NCBI GenBank assembly: GCA_013368325.1
Contig: JAACJK010000235.1
Span: 1-64,000, forward strand
Source of the DNA: Ephemerocybe angulata
Lineage: Eukaryota > Basidiomycota > Agaricomycetes > Agaricales > Psathyrellaceae
Direction: 5' to 3'
DNA length: 64,000 bases
Below are positions 11,424 through 20,837 of this stretch, one piece after another. The notes beneath the pieces are model-generated. The model did no database searches. It was not told where the DNA came from and worked only from the letters and a program-made list of their open reading frames with translations. Position 1 is the first letter of the stretch, and each line of letters opens with the position of its first letter. A program made the position numbers and the translations under genes.

Positions 11424-12917
11424 ATGAACCACCAGTACGATGTCGACAAAGCCAGTGAGTACAATACAGATGGCCGACGATGTCTACTAACCCAAGTGTC
11501 CAATCAGCCCGGCTGTTGGGCGACATCGGGAAAGGACAGCTGCAGACGATCGCAGACGGCTTCGTGAGCCTGGCGCAGGCAGAGGTCTGTACGCCCCCGC
11601 TACGACCGTAGAGGGACACGACTAATATTAAGCCTCCAGATCGACAAAATGCGCCTGATGGACATCCAGTACCCACCTTCGACTCGTATCATGGACGGGG
11701 AGGACGAGGTCGTGTTCAAAGTGCAGGGAGTTATGTGCGGTAAACTATTACCACCCTTCACGGAGTCGCCGTAAGTCCCTACGCAGCTCTGCAATCCGTC
11801 AAGGGCACTGACCCCCAGTACAGTGTATCGTCTCCTCGGTCTAAAGGCCTATCCAGGATAAGGAACCTCAGACAGCACGTCAAGGTCACTGGATTCGGGT
11901 CAAGCGAATATGACGCATACATGGACAAGCTTCAGACGGTCCACGACGCCTTCGCCCAGCACGCGCGCGACAGGGAAGTAGACCAGATCGAGTTTATCCC
12001 ATACGAAGGGCACCAGTCGCTGGAGGTGCATTCGCGGTACTTCACGGACAGGGCTCTCGTGCCGTACGAGAAGAACCAGGCATTTCTCCCGGGGGTGGAC
12101 CCCTTCGACGTCCTCCGGAAGCTGCAACCCGACGAATTCATCCACGCGGCCGACAACGTCGTGGAGTACTGCGTACGAGCGGTCGCTAACGGGTCTACAA
12201 CGTGAGTACCGTTCCCTCCGTGAGGAGTACTCTCGCTGACCGGCACAACCGCAGTTACGGCCCTTGCGAACCCAGCGTATTCAAGGTGGGAGACGTAGTC
12301 GAGGTCGCTTTCTCTTGCGTTGGCGTACCCATCAAAGGGCAACGCATGCGCATCCTCTTGCAGTTGCGTGGTCTGACGCTTCTGGATAATACGATAAGAA
12401 AGGTGAGAGGACATTCGTCGGACTGTGTCCAGGGTCATTAACATCTACACAGGAGTCCGAACGCACCACGAGGATGACGATGGCACTTGTGGCGTTGAAT
12501 AGGACACCGCGTCGGAAGAGGTTATATCTCACAGAGGAGGAGGTGTGTGGAGACGCGCATGGGACGAAGAGAACTCGAAGGAGCGAGGACAGTCGCGAGC
12601 GCGTTCCTGCGCCCGTATTCGCACCGGTGACGGAAACTGAGGTCGGGAACGAAGAAGGAGAGATCATTGAAGGTCAGTCACCCCATCTCCCCGTTATGCT
12701 GCTATCCTTGCCATGCTTGTCGCCCATCCATGCTTGTCGTCCACCCTACACTCGTTGTCCATCCATGCTCGTCGTCTACCCTACGCTCGTCTTCACCATC
12801 TCTTCTTGCCGTCGTTATGCTCGTCGTAGTACCAGGTGTGTTTTGCAGTTTCCTTCCAAGGCTAACTTGGGCTTACGTTCGATTTCAGAGCTGTCCGTCA
12901 CTTCTAGACACCCGTAG
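11424..12917 (+). CDS. Unknown protein of a multicopy Agaricomycete family
   Basis: The seven exons are 11424-11454, 11508-11584, 11640-11770, 11824-12201, 12255-12402, 12453-12672 and 12889-12917, giving 337 residues in frame. It starts MNHQYDVDKATRLLGDIG. Landmarks are DIQYPPSTRIMDGEDEVVFK, VKVTGFGSSEYDAYMDKLQ, QIEFIPYEG, RALVPYEKNQAFLPGVDP, then FKVGDVVEVAFSCVGVPIKG and MRILLQLRGLTLLD, and an acidic tail EVGNEEGEIIEG. From memory, this pattern is frequent among uncharacterised proteins of mushroom genomes, and the VGDVVE ... VPIKG part looks like a small beta-barrel. Exon 4 has two possible acceptors five bases apart. Only the downstream one (ending TACAG) keeps the frame, while the upstream one opens TVYRLLGLKAYPG and then a stop. 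Function and cellular location are unknown. Confidence 0.6.
12700..12835 (+). repeat. Degenerate minisatellite in an intron
   Basis: Imperfect repeats of roughly 20-22 bases built on catgctcgtcgtccaccct follow one another inside the last intron (12,673-12,888) of the plus-strand gene. The 216-base intron has no in-frame stop and is a multiple of three, so an unspliced transcript would still be translatable. Confidence 0.6.
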
Positions 12918-14045
12918 CCACGTAGATAGACCCCTGCCGCTGTAGGACCACATGTAGTAGACAGTTTTCATCAGAAATATAACGAGACCGCTGAATACCG
13001 AGCCTACGCACCTGCACGCTACGATTTGAGGTGGAACTTGCGACTTTTTTTCACTTTTTCGCCTCCATTTGGCAATTCTATGCCTTGAAAAGGGAATTCA
13101 GGGTCACAATCGTCGCCTATCAACGTCAGTACGGCCAGCAATCGCACGCACGCACCTCTGGCTTAAGCTTGTCACACCATCAATGTCCACAGAGTCGTAA
13201 ATTGCACAGAATGTACTTCTATACAGCTGCTCGCAACTTCTTCTACTGCACGTCCGCCAGCTTCGCTTCTTCTCATTGACATGCGCCCACGCCTTCTCCT
13301 TCTTCAAGTCGTCGACCTTTTTCTTCTGCTCCCGCGCCTTCTCCGCCTCCTTGAATCGCCGCAGCGCCTCGTTGAAGGCGCGGCGCAGATCCGGGATGGC
13401 CTCCTTCTTGTTCACGAGGACTTTCGCGGTCTTGCGGATGTTCTCGAGGCAGATGTCGTACTCAGTGGAGAGCTGGAAGAGCTGGGTGCCCATCAAGAAG
13501 AACTGCACGGAGTGAGCGGCGAAGACTGGAAGAGAAATTGGGCGCCGCGTACCTTGTATTTGTCGTGCGGATGGGAGGCGCTCAGGAATTGGCGCGCCGA
13601 GTCTAGAGAACGGTCAGGCTCAAGTACGAGTGAAAAGAACTGACTGACCTTGCGTCAAGACGTTCATCGGGTTGTCGACCTGCACGTTCATATGATCGCA
13701 GATCGCCGAGAGCTCCTCGCGCTTGGTGCTGACAGTGTTCTTGCCTTCGCCGTCCATGATCTTCCAGCTGCTGCCTCCGTCCTTGTTGAATCGGCGCTGG
13801 ATGATGATGGAGTCGCCGTATTGGTCGGGCTTGAACGCCTCGGGGCCCTCGTTCTTGATCTTGAGCGTGATCTTTGCTTCACTAGAGATAGGGTGAGCCT
13901 TGTTCGTAGGTGGGATGGGCTACGTACTGTTGGCCTTCGCGAATGAAGCTCTTCAAACCGGAGCCACGTCCGGTCGAGTTGGTCTTGCCGCCCAAGGCGA
14001 TGGTGAGAGCTGAAAGGACGGCGCTCTTCCCGCTGCCATTATGAC

Positions 14046-14522
14046 CTGGCGAAAAGGAGTCAGCATGGCTTTACTTTTGCGTAGATTTCAAAGGACTGCC
14101 GGGCAATACACTCTCCGAAGAGAGAGCACACGCCATTGGGGGGCCAAACCTTCCAGTTCTGTACCAGTTCAAGGAAGAGAGAACTGCCGTTCAACGTTGA
14201 CCACCCCGGTTCCAACGCAGTTCTGAGGGGTTCTCCCATTTCAGTTCTGGCCCGGTAGACGAGGACTGATACGCGGTTCCTGTTCTCGATTGGAGAACCA
14301 GCTCTGGAGGCGGTTCTCGAGTAAACTCGCCCCCTGAACTGCTTCAAGAACTGACCTCAGAACGAGGTTTGGCCGCCCTGCCAGCCTGGAGCAGATGCAG
14401 GACCCAAGGCGACTGGAAAGCCCTGTCCATCCTTGGGGAGCCACACTGCCGCGCAGTGCGCAGGCGACATGCAGTACACGATCCGAGCCAGCCCGTTCTC
14501 GATCCACAAACTATGCACGTAC
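14046..14522 (-). repeat. Expanded SMC6 intron 2 with recurring ggttct/agttctg motifs
   Basis: The intron runs from donor gtacgt to acceptor cgccag and is 477 nt, about eight times the local norm. Its left half repeats variants of agttctg, ggttct and ggttcc every 20-40 bases on both strands, as in an inserted non-autonomous element or simple satellite. It splits the glycine just before HNGSGKS of Walker A. No ORF is visible. Confidence 0.5.
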
Positions 14523-14714
14523 CAATGATAAAGTTGATTTGCTCGCCGAATTTAAAGTTCAACCGCTGGTGACACATAAACTGCTCCACCTCAATAGCCT
14601 GAAGGATCCCATACTCCGCAATACCCTGCAACAAACGCGTCAAATCGAATTTTTACCTCCTAGCTCATGCACGACGGCCAATCAACTGTCCAATTCCATG
14701 CCACAGATGGAGAG

Positions 14715-14818
14715 ACAGTTATCTGTCCGGTTTGCAAGCAATGACCGACCGACATGATCCAAGCGCCTGCCATTTTGGCACCGCCATGAAAGAGGGCGGA
14801 AACTGGACAGATAACAGT
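14715..14818. mobile_element. MITE-like element in SMC6 intron 1
   Basis: A 104-bp segment is bounded by 19-bp terminal inverted repeats, acagttatctgtccggttt at the left and its near-perfect reverse complement at the right (two mismatches). It lies wholly inside the first SMC6 intron and has no coding capacity. I could not define a target-site duplication. A miniature inverted-repeat element is the simplest reading. Confidence 0.65.
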
Positions 14819-15324
14819 TTTTCCAAGTGCCACTGGCAACTTGACAGCAAATTGCTCGTAGTGTCAATACGCACCTTCACGTTCTTCTTCCCTGACTCAA
14901 TCGACGCGCGGACATTATCGAGGTTCGCCGCCTCAAACGCCGCATCGTCCTCCGCCACAGGAATCACAATATCCGCATCGCCCTCTCCATCGCTCTCGCC
15001 CCCGTCCACGCGGCGCCCCCGTCCCTGCGTCGCGCCAGTGGCAGTCCCTGCTTCGTGTTGTTGTGTCCGCGTGCGCTTGGGCGAGGCGCGCCCCTCGCTG
15101 CCCGAGTCCGAGTCGTCGCTGGCGTCGCTGTGGACTGCGGATGCCTGTCGCTTGGGCATGGTCGACGTGGTTAATGACAAGACGCGTCGGGGCTTTGCCA
15201 GCCTTTTGTTTGGAGTGTTTGGATCGACGCGTCGGTGCCATACATGTGCAAACAAGGGGCGCGAGATGCAGAGGTGATGGGGTTATGTTTACGCTGGTCA
15301 GGATTTATCGTGGAAGGCGCCGTC

Positions 15325-15969
15325 ATGTTGTGCACTGCAGTGGGTGTTGCTTTTCTCTTCTTATCGAGCTTATGTTCAGGAGGATCAGAGAATCTCAGCC
15401 CGACAATGGCTGCACTCGTTGTACAGCGTCCGGCACAATACCACCCTCGCTCTTCCAGCCATCGAGAAACGCAAGATCCCAAGAACAGTTGGACTACCCG
15501 GCGTCGGACAAACCAAGCTCGGAGATGAACTAGGGGTGCGTACCACCCACCCACCCCACCGCACATTCCACTAACACTCCCCCCACAGAAAGGCCTCATC
15601 TCCTCCTTCACCCCAGACCGCCTCACACTCTACGACTGGATCGACGGGCACGAAAAGCCCGTCATAACGCCCTACCTCAACCCCAAGCTCCTCATGCGCT
15701 TCACGAAAGGTCCCTACCTCCACCGCATCTACTACGGCCACGCGCAGAACTTCCCGCCCAAAACTAAAGGCTTCCTCTACTTCCACAAACCCACTCTCAA
15801 CCCGCACATCGCCGCGGGCGCCATCCGCTTCCGGCTCGTCCCCACCCCCGACCCAAAACTATTCAACCGAAGGACGGACCTCATCATGGAACGCACGGGC
15901 CTGCCCTGGGAGAGCCCGTCCGAGTCGGCGTTGACCGATGCGTGGGGACTTGGCGAGGTGTGCAATTGA
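15325..15969 (+). CDS. Truncated HP-family protein (copy 1)
   Basis: Unknown function. This is the first of four members in the window. Exons 15325-15339, 15389-15535 and 15589-15969 encode 180 residues: a 5-residue first exon (MLCTA), RISARQWLHSLYSVRHN, then PYLNPKLLMRFTKGPYLHRI and FPPKTKGFLYFHKPTLNP. It matches the full-length copies at 23,036 and 32,517 until about 15,910 (LPWE) and then switches to unrelated sequence ending EVCN and a stop. The C-terminal half is therefore missing, and a duplication breakpoint lies inside the coding region. The start is shared divergently with SMC6 (ATGs 166 bases apart). It may be a pseudogene. Confidence 0.6.
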
Positions 15970-16050
15970 TCGGATGGCCACGCTCTTTTCCTTCATACCA
16001 CCATCAGGCCACCACGCGGCAGACTCCTAGCACCCAGTTTTGAAGGCATT

Positions 16051-17715
16051 ATGCCAGAAAATGGAACCCCCAGCATCTCATATCTCCTCGACAGCAACAC
16101 CCCACCCAAACCAGTCGAAATCCCCGTTGTCGAATCTCGAATCCGCGACCTGGTTGACAAGATATCCGAGCTCCGAAAGCTCGAGGTGGAACTGGAACGG
16201 CATCGAGCCGTTCTGTCCCCAGTACGCAGGATACCTAGAGAAGTCCTTGGGCATGTATTCACCTTTCTCCACCCATACGAGGGAGGGGAGAAAGTGAGGA
16301 ACGCTGCTGGAAGGAAGGACTTACTCCAGTTGAGCCTTGTCTGCAAGCTGTGGAGGGACGCGACGCTCGTCACACACGAACTATGGACGGGACTTCAGAT
16401 TAGGCCGAGGCATAGCTTGGAGTCTCTCAAGTCTGTGAGGGCATGGTTCTGCCAGGCGGGATCCCTTCCCCGGAGGTTACAGTACGAAGGGTGGACTCTT
16501 GGTGACGGAGACCGTTTCACCGATCGCCCCCGTCGATACTGCAGCTGTGGAGACTTATATTCGCGGCCAGAACCCCGCCCATGTCTTTTGGCTGCGTCGG
16601 CGCTACCACAGCTGCTCACGAATGGGCCGCGGCTGGATCACCTCACCCTTAAGTGCGCCAACACAGTGTGCTTCGGGCACTTCCTGGACGCTATGGACAC
16701 ACTTCGCCAAGACCCCACCACGCCCGAATCCCGACCATGGGACACGCTCCGGTCCCTGAGTATCAAGTTCCGGAATACAATGCTCCAGCACGATCCCCAA
16801 CTCGGAGACATCATCGTGTCCCACCTCGAACGCCTCCCCATAGTCGACTCTCTCGCAGTCGATCTTCCCTCATCATGGTCAGCTTTCGACCCCGACTTCG
16901 ACACTTCCCACCTCGAACTCAAGATCCTTCCGAGTCTTATCGAATGCCTGACGACCTTTTACATCAGCTGCACATGGTCAGGACCTCATCTCCTCAAGCT
17001 ACTTCCACACTGCTGCAACGTAGAAACCTTGACCATCAACTTCGAGAATAGCGGAAACCCCCTGGCGGACATGGGCGATCATCCCCTCGTGCGGAATTAC
17101 TCCGCCTCTCCTTTTGTTCTACCCAAATTGCGTACCCTGCGCACACGGATGGCCCGAGATCTTGAGCTCCTCGACCTTATGCAGGCACCTCAGCTGGTAA
17201 ACTTGGATATCGGGATGTTTCCGACGACCGAGAAGCTGTCGGAAGATGATCTTTTGTTCCCCATCGCAAGCTTTCTCGAGCGGTCCGGCACCGCCCAAAG
17301 CCTTCGCACTTTCCAGCTTCGCGCATGTCATATCGACGCAGAGCACCTATTTCCTATTATTTCAAACCTTAACGCCCTCACGGCTCTCACTCTGGACGAC
17401 GTCAAGGTGGAAATGCGTATCCTGTGGAAGATGTTCAGGGAACACGACGCGGGCATCCAGGGTGGGTATGGCCTTAGCTTCTCCAGGTTGGAAAGGCTCG
17501 ATATTCTGCAACTCCCTCCCGGGTATCAGCTGGACCCTATCGTCGATTATATCAAGGAACGTGGACCTTCTCTGAAATTTCAGTTGGTGGCGTCTTACAA
17601 CGTTCCGGAGCAGAGAGTCATGAAAGAGGAAGACGTTAGAGAAACTCTTCGATTCTCGCGGTCAGGCGTCCGGGCCAGTATTGTACCCGTTGTTAAGTGG
17701 ACTCAGTACGTGTAA
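16051..17715 (+). CDS. F-box/LRR-like protein (paralogue A)
   Basis: This single-exon 554-residue protein is probably a substrate receptor of an SCF ubiquitin ligase. It has an N-terminal leucine coiled coil (about residues 22-52), then an F-box-type segment SPVRRIPREVLGHVFTFL and LSLVCKLWRDATLVTHELW, and a long leucine-rich C-terminus with repeats such as LDHLTLKCANT, LPKLRTLRTR and LNALTALTLDDV. This is the common architecture of mushroom F-box proteins. The gene at 20,838 on the minus strand is a close paralogue and a third copy survives only as a scrap near 34.5 kb. The start ATG is the first in frame and opens MPENGTPSISYLL, as in the paralogue (MSEDETPSISYLL). The substrate is unknown. 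Confidence 0.85.
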   Translation: MPENGTPSISYLLDSNTPPKPVEIPVVESRIRDLVDKISELRKLEVELERHRAVLSPVRRIPREVLGHVFTFLHPYEGGEKVRNAAGRKDLLQLSLVCKLWRDATLVTHELWTGLQIRPRHSLESLKSVRAWFCQAGSLPRRLQYEGWTLGDGDRFTDRPRRYCSCGDLYSRPEPRPCLLAASALPQLLTNGPRLDHLTLKCANTVCFGHFLDAMDTLRQDPTTPESRPWDTLRSLSIKFRNTMLQHDPQLGDIIVSHLERLPIVDSLAVDLPSSWSAFDPDFDTSHLELKILPSLIECLTTFYISCTWSGPHLLKLLPHCCNVETLTINFENSGNPLADMGDHPLVRNYSASPFVLPKLRTLRTRMARDLELLDLMQAPQLVNLDIGMFPTTEKLSEDDLLFPIASFLERSGTAQSLRTFQLRACHIDAEHLFPIISNLNALTALTLDDVKVEMRILWKMFREHDAGIQGGYGLSFSRLERLDILQLPPGYQLDPIVDYIKERGPSLKFQLVASYNVPEQRVMKEEDVRETLRFSRSGVRASIVPVVKWTQYV

Positions 17716-18262
17716 CTGATAATCCTTGGCTGCACTTCAAGTGGCACGTCGAGTTATGAAGACACTCCAGCCTCTCGAGTCAGCACGAGCATCGAGTAAT
17801 GCGCCGGCGCGTGTTGTGAACGATCTAAGGAGGGTCAAGTTGCCGAAAGTAGACAAGAAGACATGAGGAACTCTAACGGCGGGGGGAAGAAGGGCACGGG
17901 TATGTCTGGTGTCTGATTAGAGCGTGCGGAATGCCAGTCGAAAGGAGGTTGCCACAGGCGAGCATCTTTTTAGCGCCAGAGAGGGCGCTTCAATTACATT
18001 AGATTAGATCAGGCCATTACCAGGCCTCTCCCACGCTTTGGGCACTGTACGGTGTTCGTCGACTTCGATCGAACTTCAACGACGACCACCATGATAGTCC
18101 GGGTATCGGTGTTTTCCCAACGCTGCAAGCCTCAGGGTCTCCCAAAGCAAAACCAAATTTTGAAAGAAACACAGTCTAATGGCAGCCACCTCATAAGCGT
18201 TGTTCGAGAATCGAGCATGGTGTGGTCAGCGGAGCGCAGTGCAGTCTGTGGTTCATTTGATC
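17716..18262. other. Intergenic region after the F-box gene
   Basis: The first 100 bases are 3' flank of the F-box gene and are repeated, inverted, at about 34.44-34.55 kb. No gene is supported in the rest. Confidence 0.5.
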
Positions 18263-18866
18263 ATGAACGTACTTCCGATGGACACGATTGTGAGTTCTAC
18301 TATATCTATTTACGGTGCTTGTGTTTAACCATGTAGCCAGATTTGCCTCACAACGATGAGGAAGATGTCCACCACCGCTCTCCAGCTCCCCTGGCCATGG
18401 CTTGTAAGCCAGAAAAGGTGAGTACGTCGCAGTATCGTGTATATGTGGGCTGGATACTCACCAGATCATACCCATACAACCAGCATCAGCATGACGGCTG
18501 GGAGTCGTTGCGACCTTCCCCTATTGACCCAGGGCTCGGTGTTGAGGGAGCGAAGGCCACCGCCTCGATGGTTTGCCTGGGTGCCGCGTTCCGAGTCGCG
18601 ACGTCGATTTGCGTGGGCTGGAATCGGCTGTGGGGAGATAATGGGGGCGCCCGCAAAGGTCTGTGTGGGCTGGCTGAAGAAAGGGTGAGTACATCGCGTT
18701 GTTGTCAATGTGAAACCTTCCTCTCTAGACCGTTGTGTTTCCTTCAAACGAACGTCATCTCCTCAAAGAGATACCACCACAAGCACCCTTAGCCTTACTA
18801 CATCGCACTATGTCGCCATTTATGCCATGGACGTTGAACTCTCGTCATGAATGCCTTGGGGATTAG
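18263..18866 (+). CDS. Unknown four-exon small protein
   Basis: No family was recognised. Four exons (18263-18289, 18337-18417, 18484-18684, 18729-18866) with gtgagt donors and ag acceptors are all in phase 0 and join to 148 residues. The protein starts MNVLPMDTI, then PDLPHNDEEDVHHRSP, an Ala/Gly/Trp-rich middle (SICVGWNRLWGDNGG) and SPFMPWTLNSRHECLGD at the end. No signal peptide, membrane segment or known motif is visible. The 27-nt first exon resembles the microexon style seen elsewhere in the window. Support is only the consistent splice phases and open exons, so the model could be accidental. Confidence 0.4.
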
Positions 18867-19054
18867 GAGGGGGAAACTGGGGATGTCTCGCTGACTGTGT
18901 GTCAGTGACTTAAACCCCCTGATTCACTGGGTTTCGCATTTAAAACCTGCCTGGCCTCTCCTTTCCCCCAAATTCTCTTGACCACCAACCAGAACCATCG
19001 TTGTACACCCTTGCGAGCTCCGCCTTAACCATTACTTCATCATCCACCCCAGCC

Positions 19055-20487
19055 ATGTCCTACGCCAGCTTGTACAACGACTCTTGGGCGACCGACCCTC
19101 TCGCCCTCGAAGAAGAAACCCGCTTGTTCGCCGAGATCATTCACGCCCATCTCCTGTGCTTTTACAGCACCCCCGCATCTGCCATGTCGTGGAACGCCGA
19201 CGCCCCCCACCGTCTCCAGCGCTTCTTCATCAACGTCGCCCACAACTATCCAAGGATGGCACCCAGCGCCGCCATCCGCGCCATGCTCGTCGTCCTCCGC
19301 TACAAGTCTCAGGGTCGCAAGCACATCATCGCTTTCAACGACGACGCCGAGACCTTGTTCTATATCGCCTTCATGCAAATCGCTCTCGCCTTCCGACCTT
19401 CCTTCACGCTCGAGGACATGGTTGCGCTGATGGAGACATCCGCGGCCGTCGTCAACGAGTTCTTGGTCCATCGCGACGAGATGAACATCGTGGTGGAGGC
19501 AGAGTTGGAGAAGGATGCGCGCAACCTTGCTACGGCGAAGACGTTTGTGTTGTACGAGTTCTTCCTTGGGCCCTTCGTTCCTCCGTCGGTGCGGAGGGAC
19601 TTGGGACTCGGCGGGGCTCAGATCGCATGCGTCACGATGCCTATTTCGACGCCCTTGAAGCCCACCGTCCCTCCCAAGGACGAGCAGGAGATGATCTTCC
19701 CTCCTCTTCAATGTGCGTCATCGTCTGTATGTCTCATCGAGTTTTAATTCGCTAACGGTTGCCTTTCTTTCAGATAAACTGAGAGAACGGATGGACGCCA
19801 TCGTTGAAGAGGATGAGGAAGACGAGTTGGTCTCAGAGGACACTGAAGCCTTCGATGCCTTCTCTTCGTTGTCACCGTCCACATGCACGCTCGTCGATGT
19901 GTCTCTCGACGATGACTGCTCAGTCTCTTCATCCTGCGCATCGTTGAGCACTCTGGATTCGTTCCACGGTTCAGGTGAGCTCCCCATTGAGGTCGTTCCA
20001 CCCCTTTCCACCCAAACCAACACGTTCTTCTCCTCCCTTCGGATCCTTTGTTATTTCCTCTTCTTTACGATCCGAAGACTCCTTCTCCACCATTGCCACA
20101 TACAATCTCGCGCTCCCCTCGCCGAACGAGTCGAAACCTAACCACGAGCGAGATTTCGCTGAAGTCGCATTCGACTCGAGTGCGGTTGATCTTGTCAAAA
20201 CGCCCGCTCCCGCTTCGTACGCCTCTTTCAGGTTGTCAACGCCCAGTGGGAGCCTTCATTCCCCTGACCCGGCGAAGACGCCCACCACACGCTCAACTGG
20301 GAGCCGAGCCCGGCTGACGTTCAAGGGGCGGCCTACCTTGAGCCTGTCGAAGGCGTCTGTTTCTGCCGTTGAGGTTGGGGTAGACTCTTCTTTACCTGCG
20401 CCACCTCCATCCCAGGCTTTGCCTACGGCTGTGGTGAGGAAGTGGTGGTTGACGATGAGGGAGATGTTGGCTGCCTTGTCGTCGTAG
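19055..20487 (+). CDS. Unknown helical protein with Ser-rich tail
   Basis: The three exons are 19055-19712, 19774-19974 and 20078-20487, giving 422 residues in frame. The N-terminal 190 residues look all-helical (SYASLYNDSWATDPLALEEE, LQRFFINVAHNYPRM, AAIRAMLVVLRYKSQG, TLFYIAFMQIALAFRPSFTL). A distant cyclin-fold relation is conceivable but I cannot show it. Residues from about 220 onward are acidic and then Ser/Thr/Pro-rich (EEDEEDELVSEDTEAFD). The conserved end is VVRKWWLTMREMLAALSS. The ATG before SYASLYND follows a pyrimidine-rich leader. It is flanked by the two F-box paralogues and looks intact. Confidence 0.7.
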
Positions 20488-20837
20488 TCTCGACCCTTTG
20501 CTATCATCTATTTTGACCAATTATCATTCATTTATCTTTCATGGTGTGACATCTTCATGGAGTTTCTTGAGCTACGCTGGTAATATGGGCATGATATGAT
20601 CATTTATCGACCACCCCTACGAAACCCACCTGTAAAGTGCAAGGTGGAAGAGCGCGACTTAGAGGTCAACTGTCGAGTTTTCGGATACCTTCGTCGCAGG
20701 ACGGTTAGTGGCAGTCTTTTGAAGGACGTGGGGCGACGCTTGTGCGGACGGCGGATACTACAATTGTGTCATCTGTGAGGTAGGAGGTAGGTGCAGGTAC
20801 ACAGCCAAGGGGTGTGAGTTACAAGTCATAAATATTC
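20488..20837. other. Convergent intergenic spacer
   Basis: This region lies between the 3' ends of a plus-strand and a minus-strand gene and should hold both terminator regions. No ORF of note is present. The segment tcgagttttcggataccttcgtcgca near 20,670 recurs at about 35,840, so part of it is repetitive. Confidence 0.45.

Larger units (their letters stand above)
13200..15159 (-). pseudogene. SMC6: SMC6 (Smc5/6 complex) N-terminal fragment
   Basis: This is the start of the DNA-repair ATPase SMC6, the Rad18-type subunit of the nuclear Smc5/6 complex. Exons: 15159-14875 (MPKRQASAV, acidic Ser-rich head), 14625-14523 (VEQFMCHQRLNFKFGEQINF), 14045-13928 (Walker [11 protein letters not shown]), 13881-13649, 13602-13553 and 13502 to about 13,250 (start of the coiled coil). 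All junctions join in frame. After EKAWAHVN the match stops and the frame runs into unrelated sequence. The hinge, the second coiled coil and the C-terminal head with Walker B are absent, leaving about 330 of the roughly 1,100 residues usual for the family. Introns 1 (249 nt) and 2 (477 nt) are unusually long and hold inserted sequence. A complete copy must exist elsewhere if the gene is essential here. Confidence 0.85.

Noticed and set aside
14719..15255. SMC6 start upstream of 15,159
   Set aside because: The longer frame begins at a TTG. The ATG at 15,159 (MPKRQ) is shared by all three copies.
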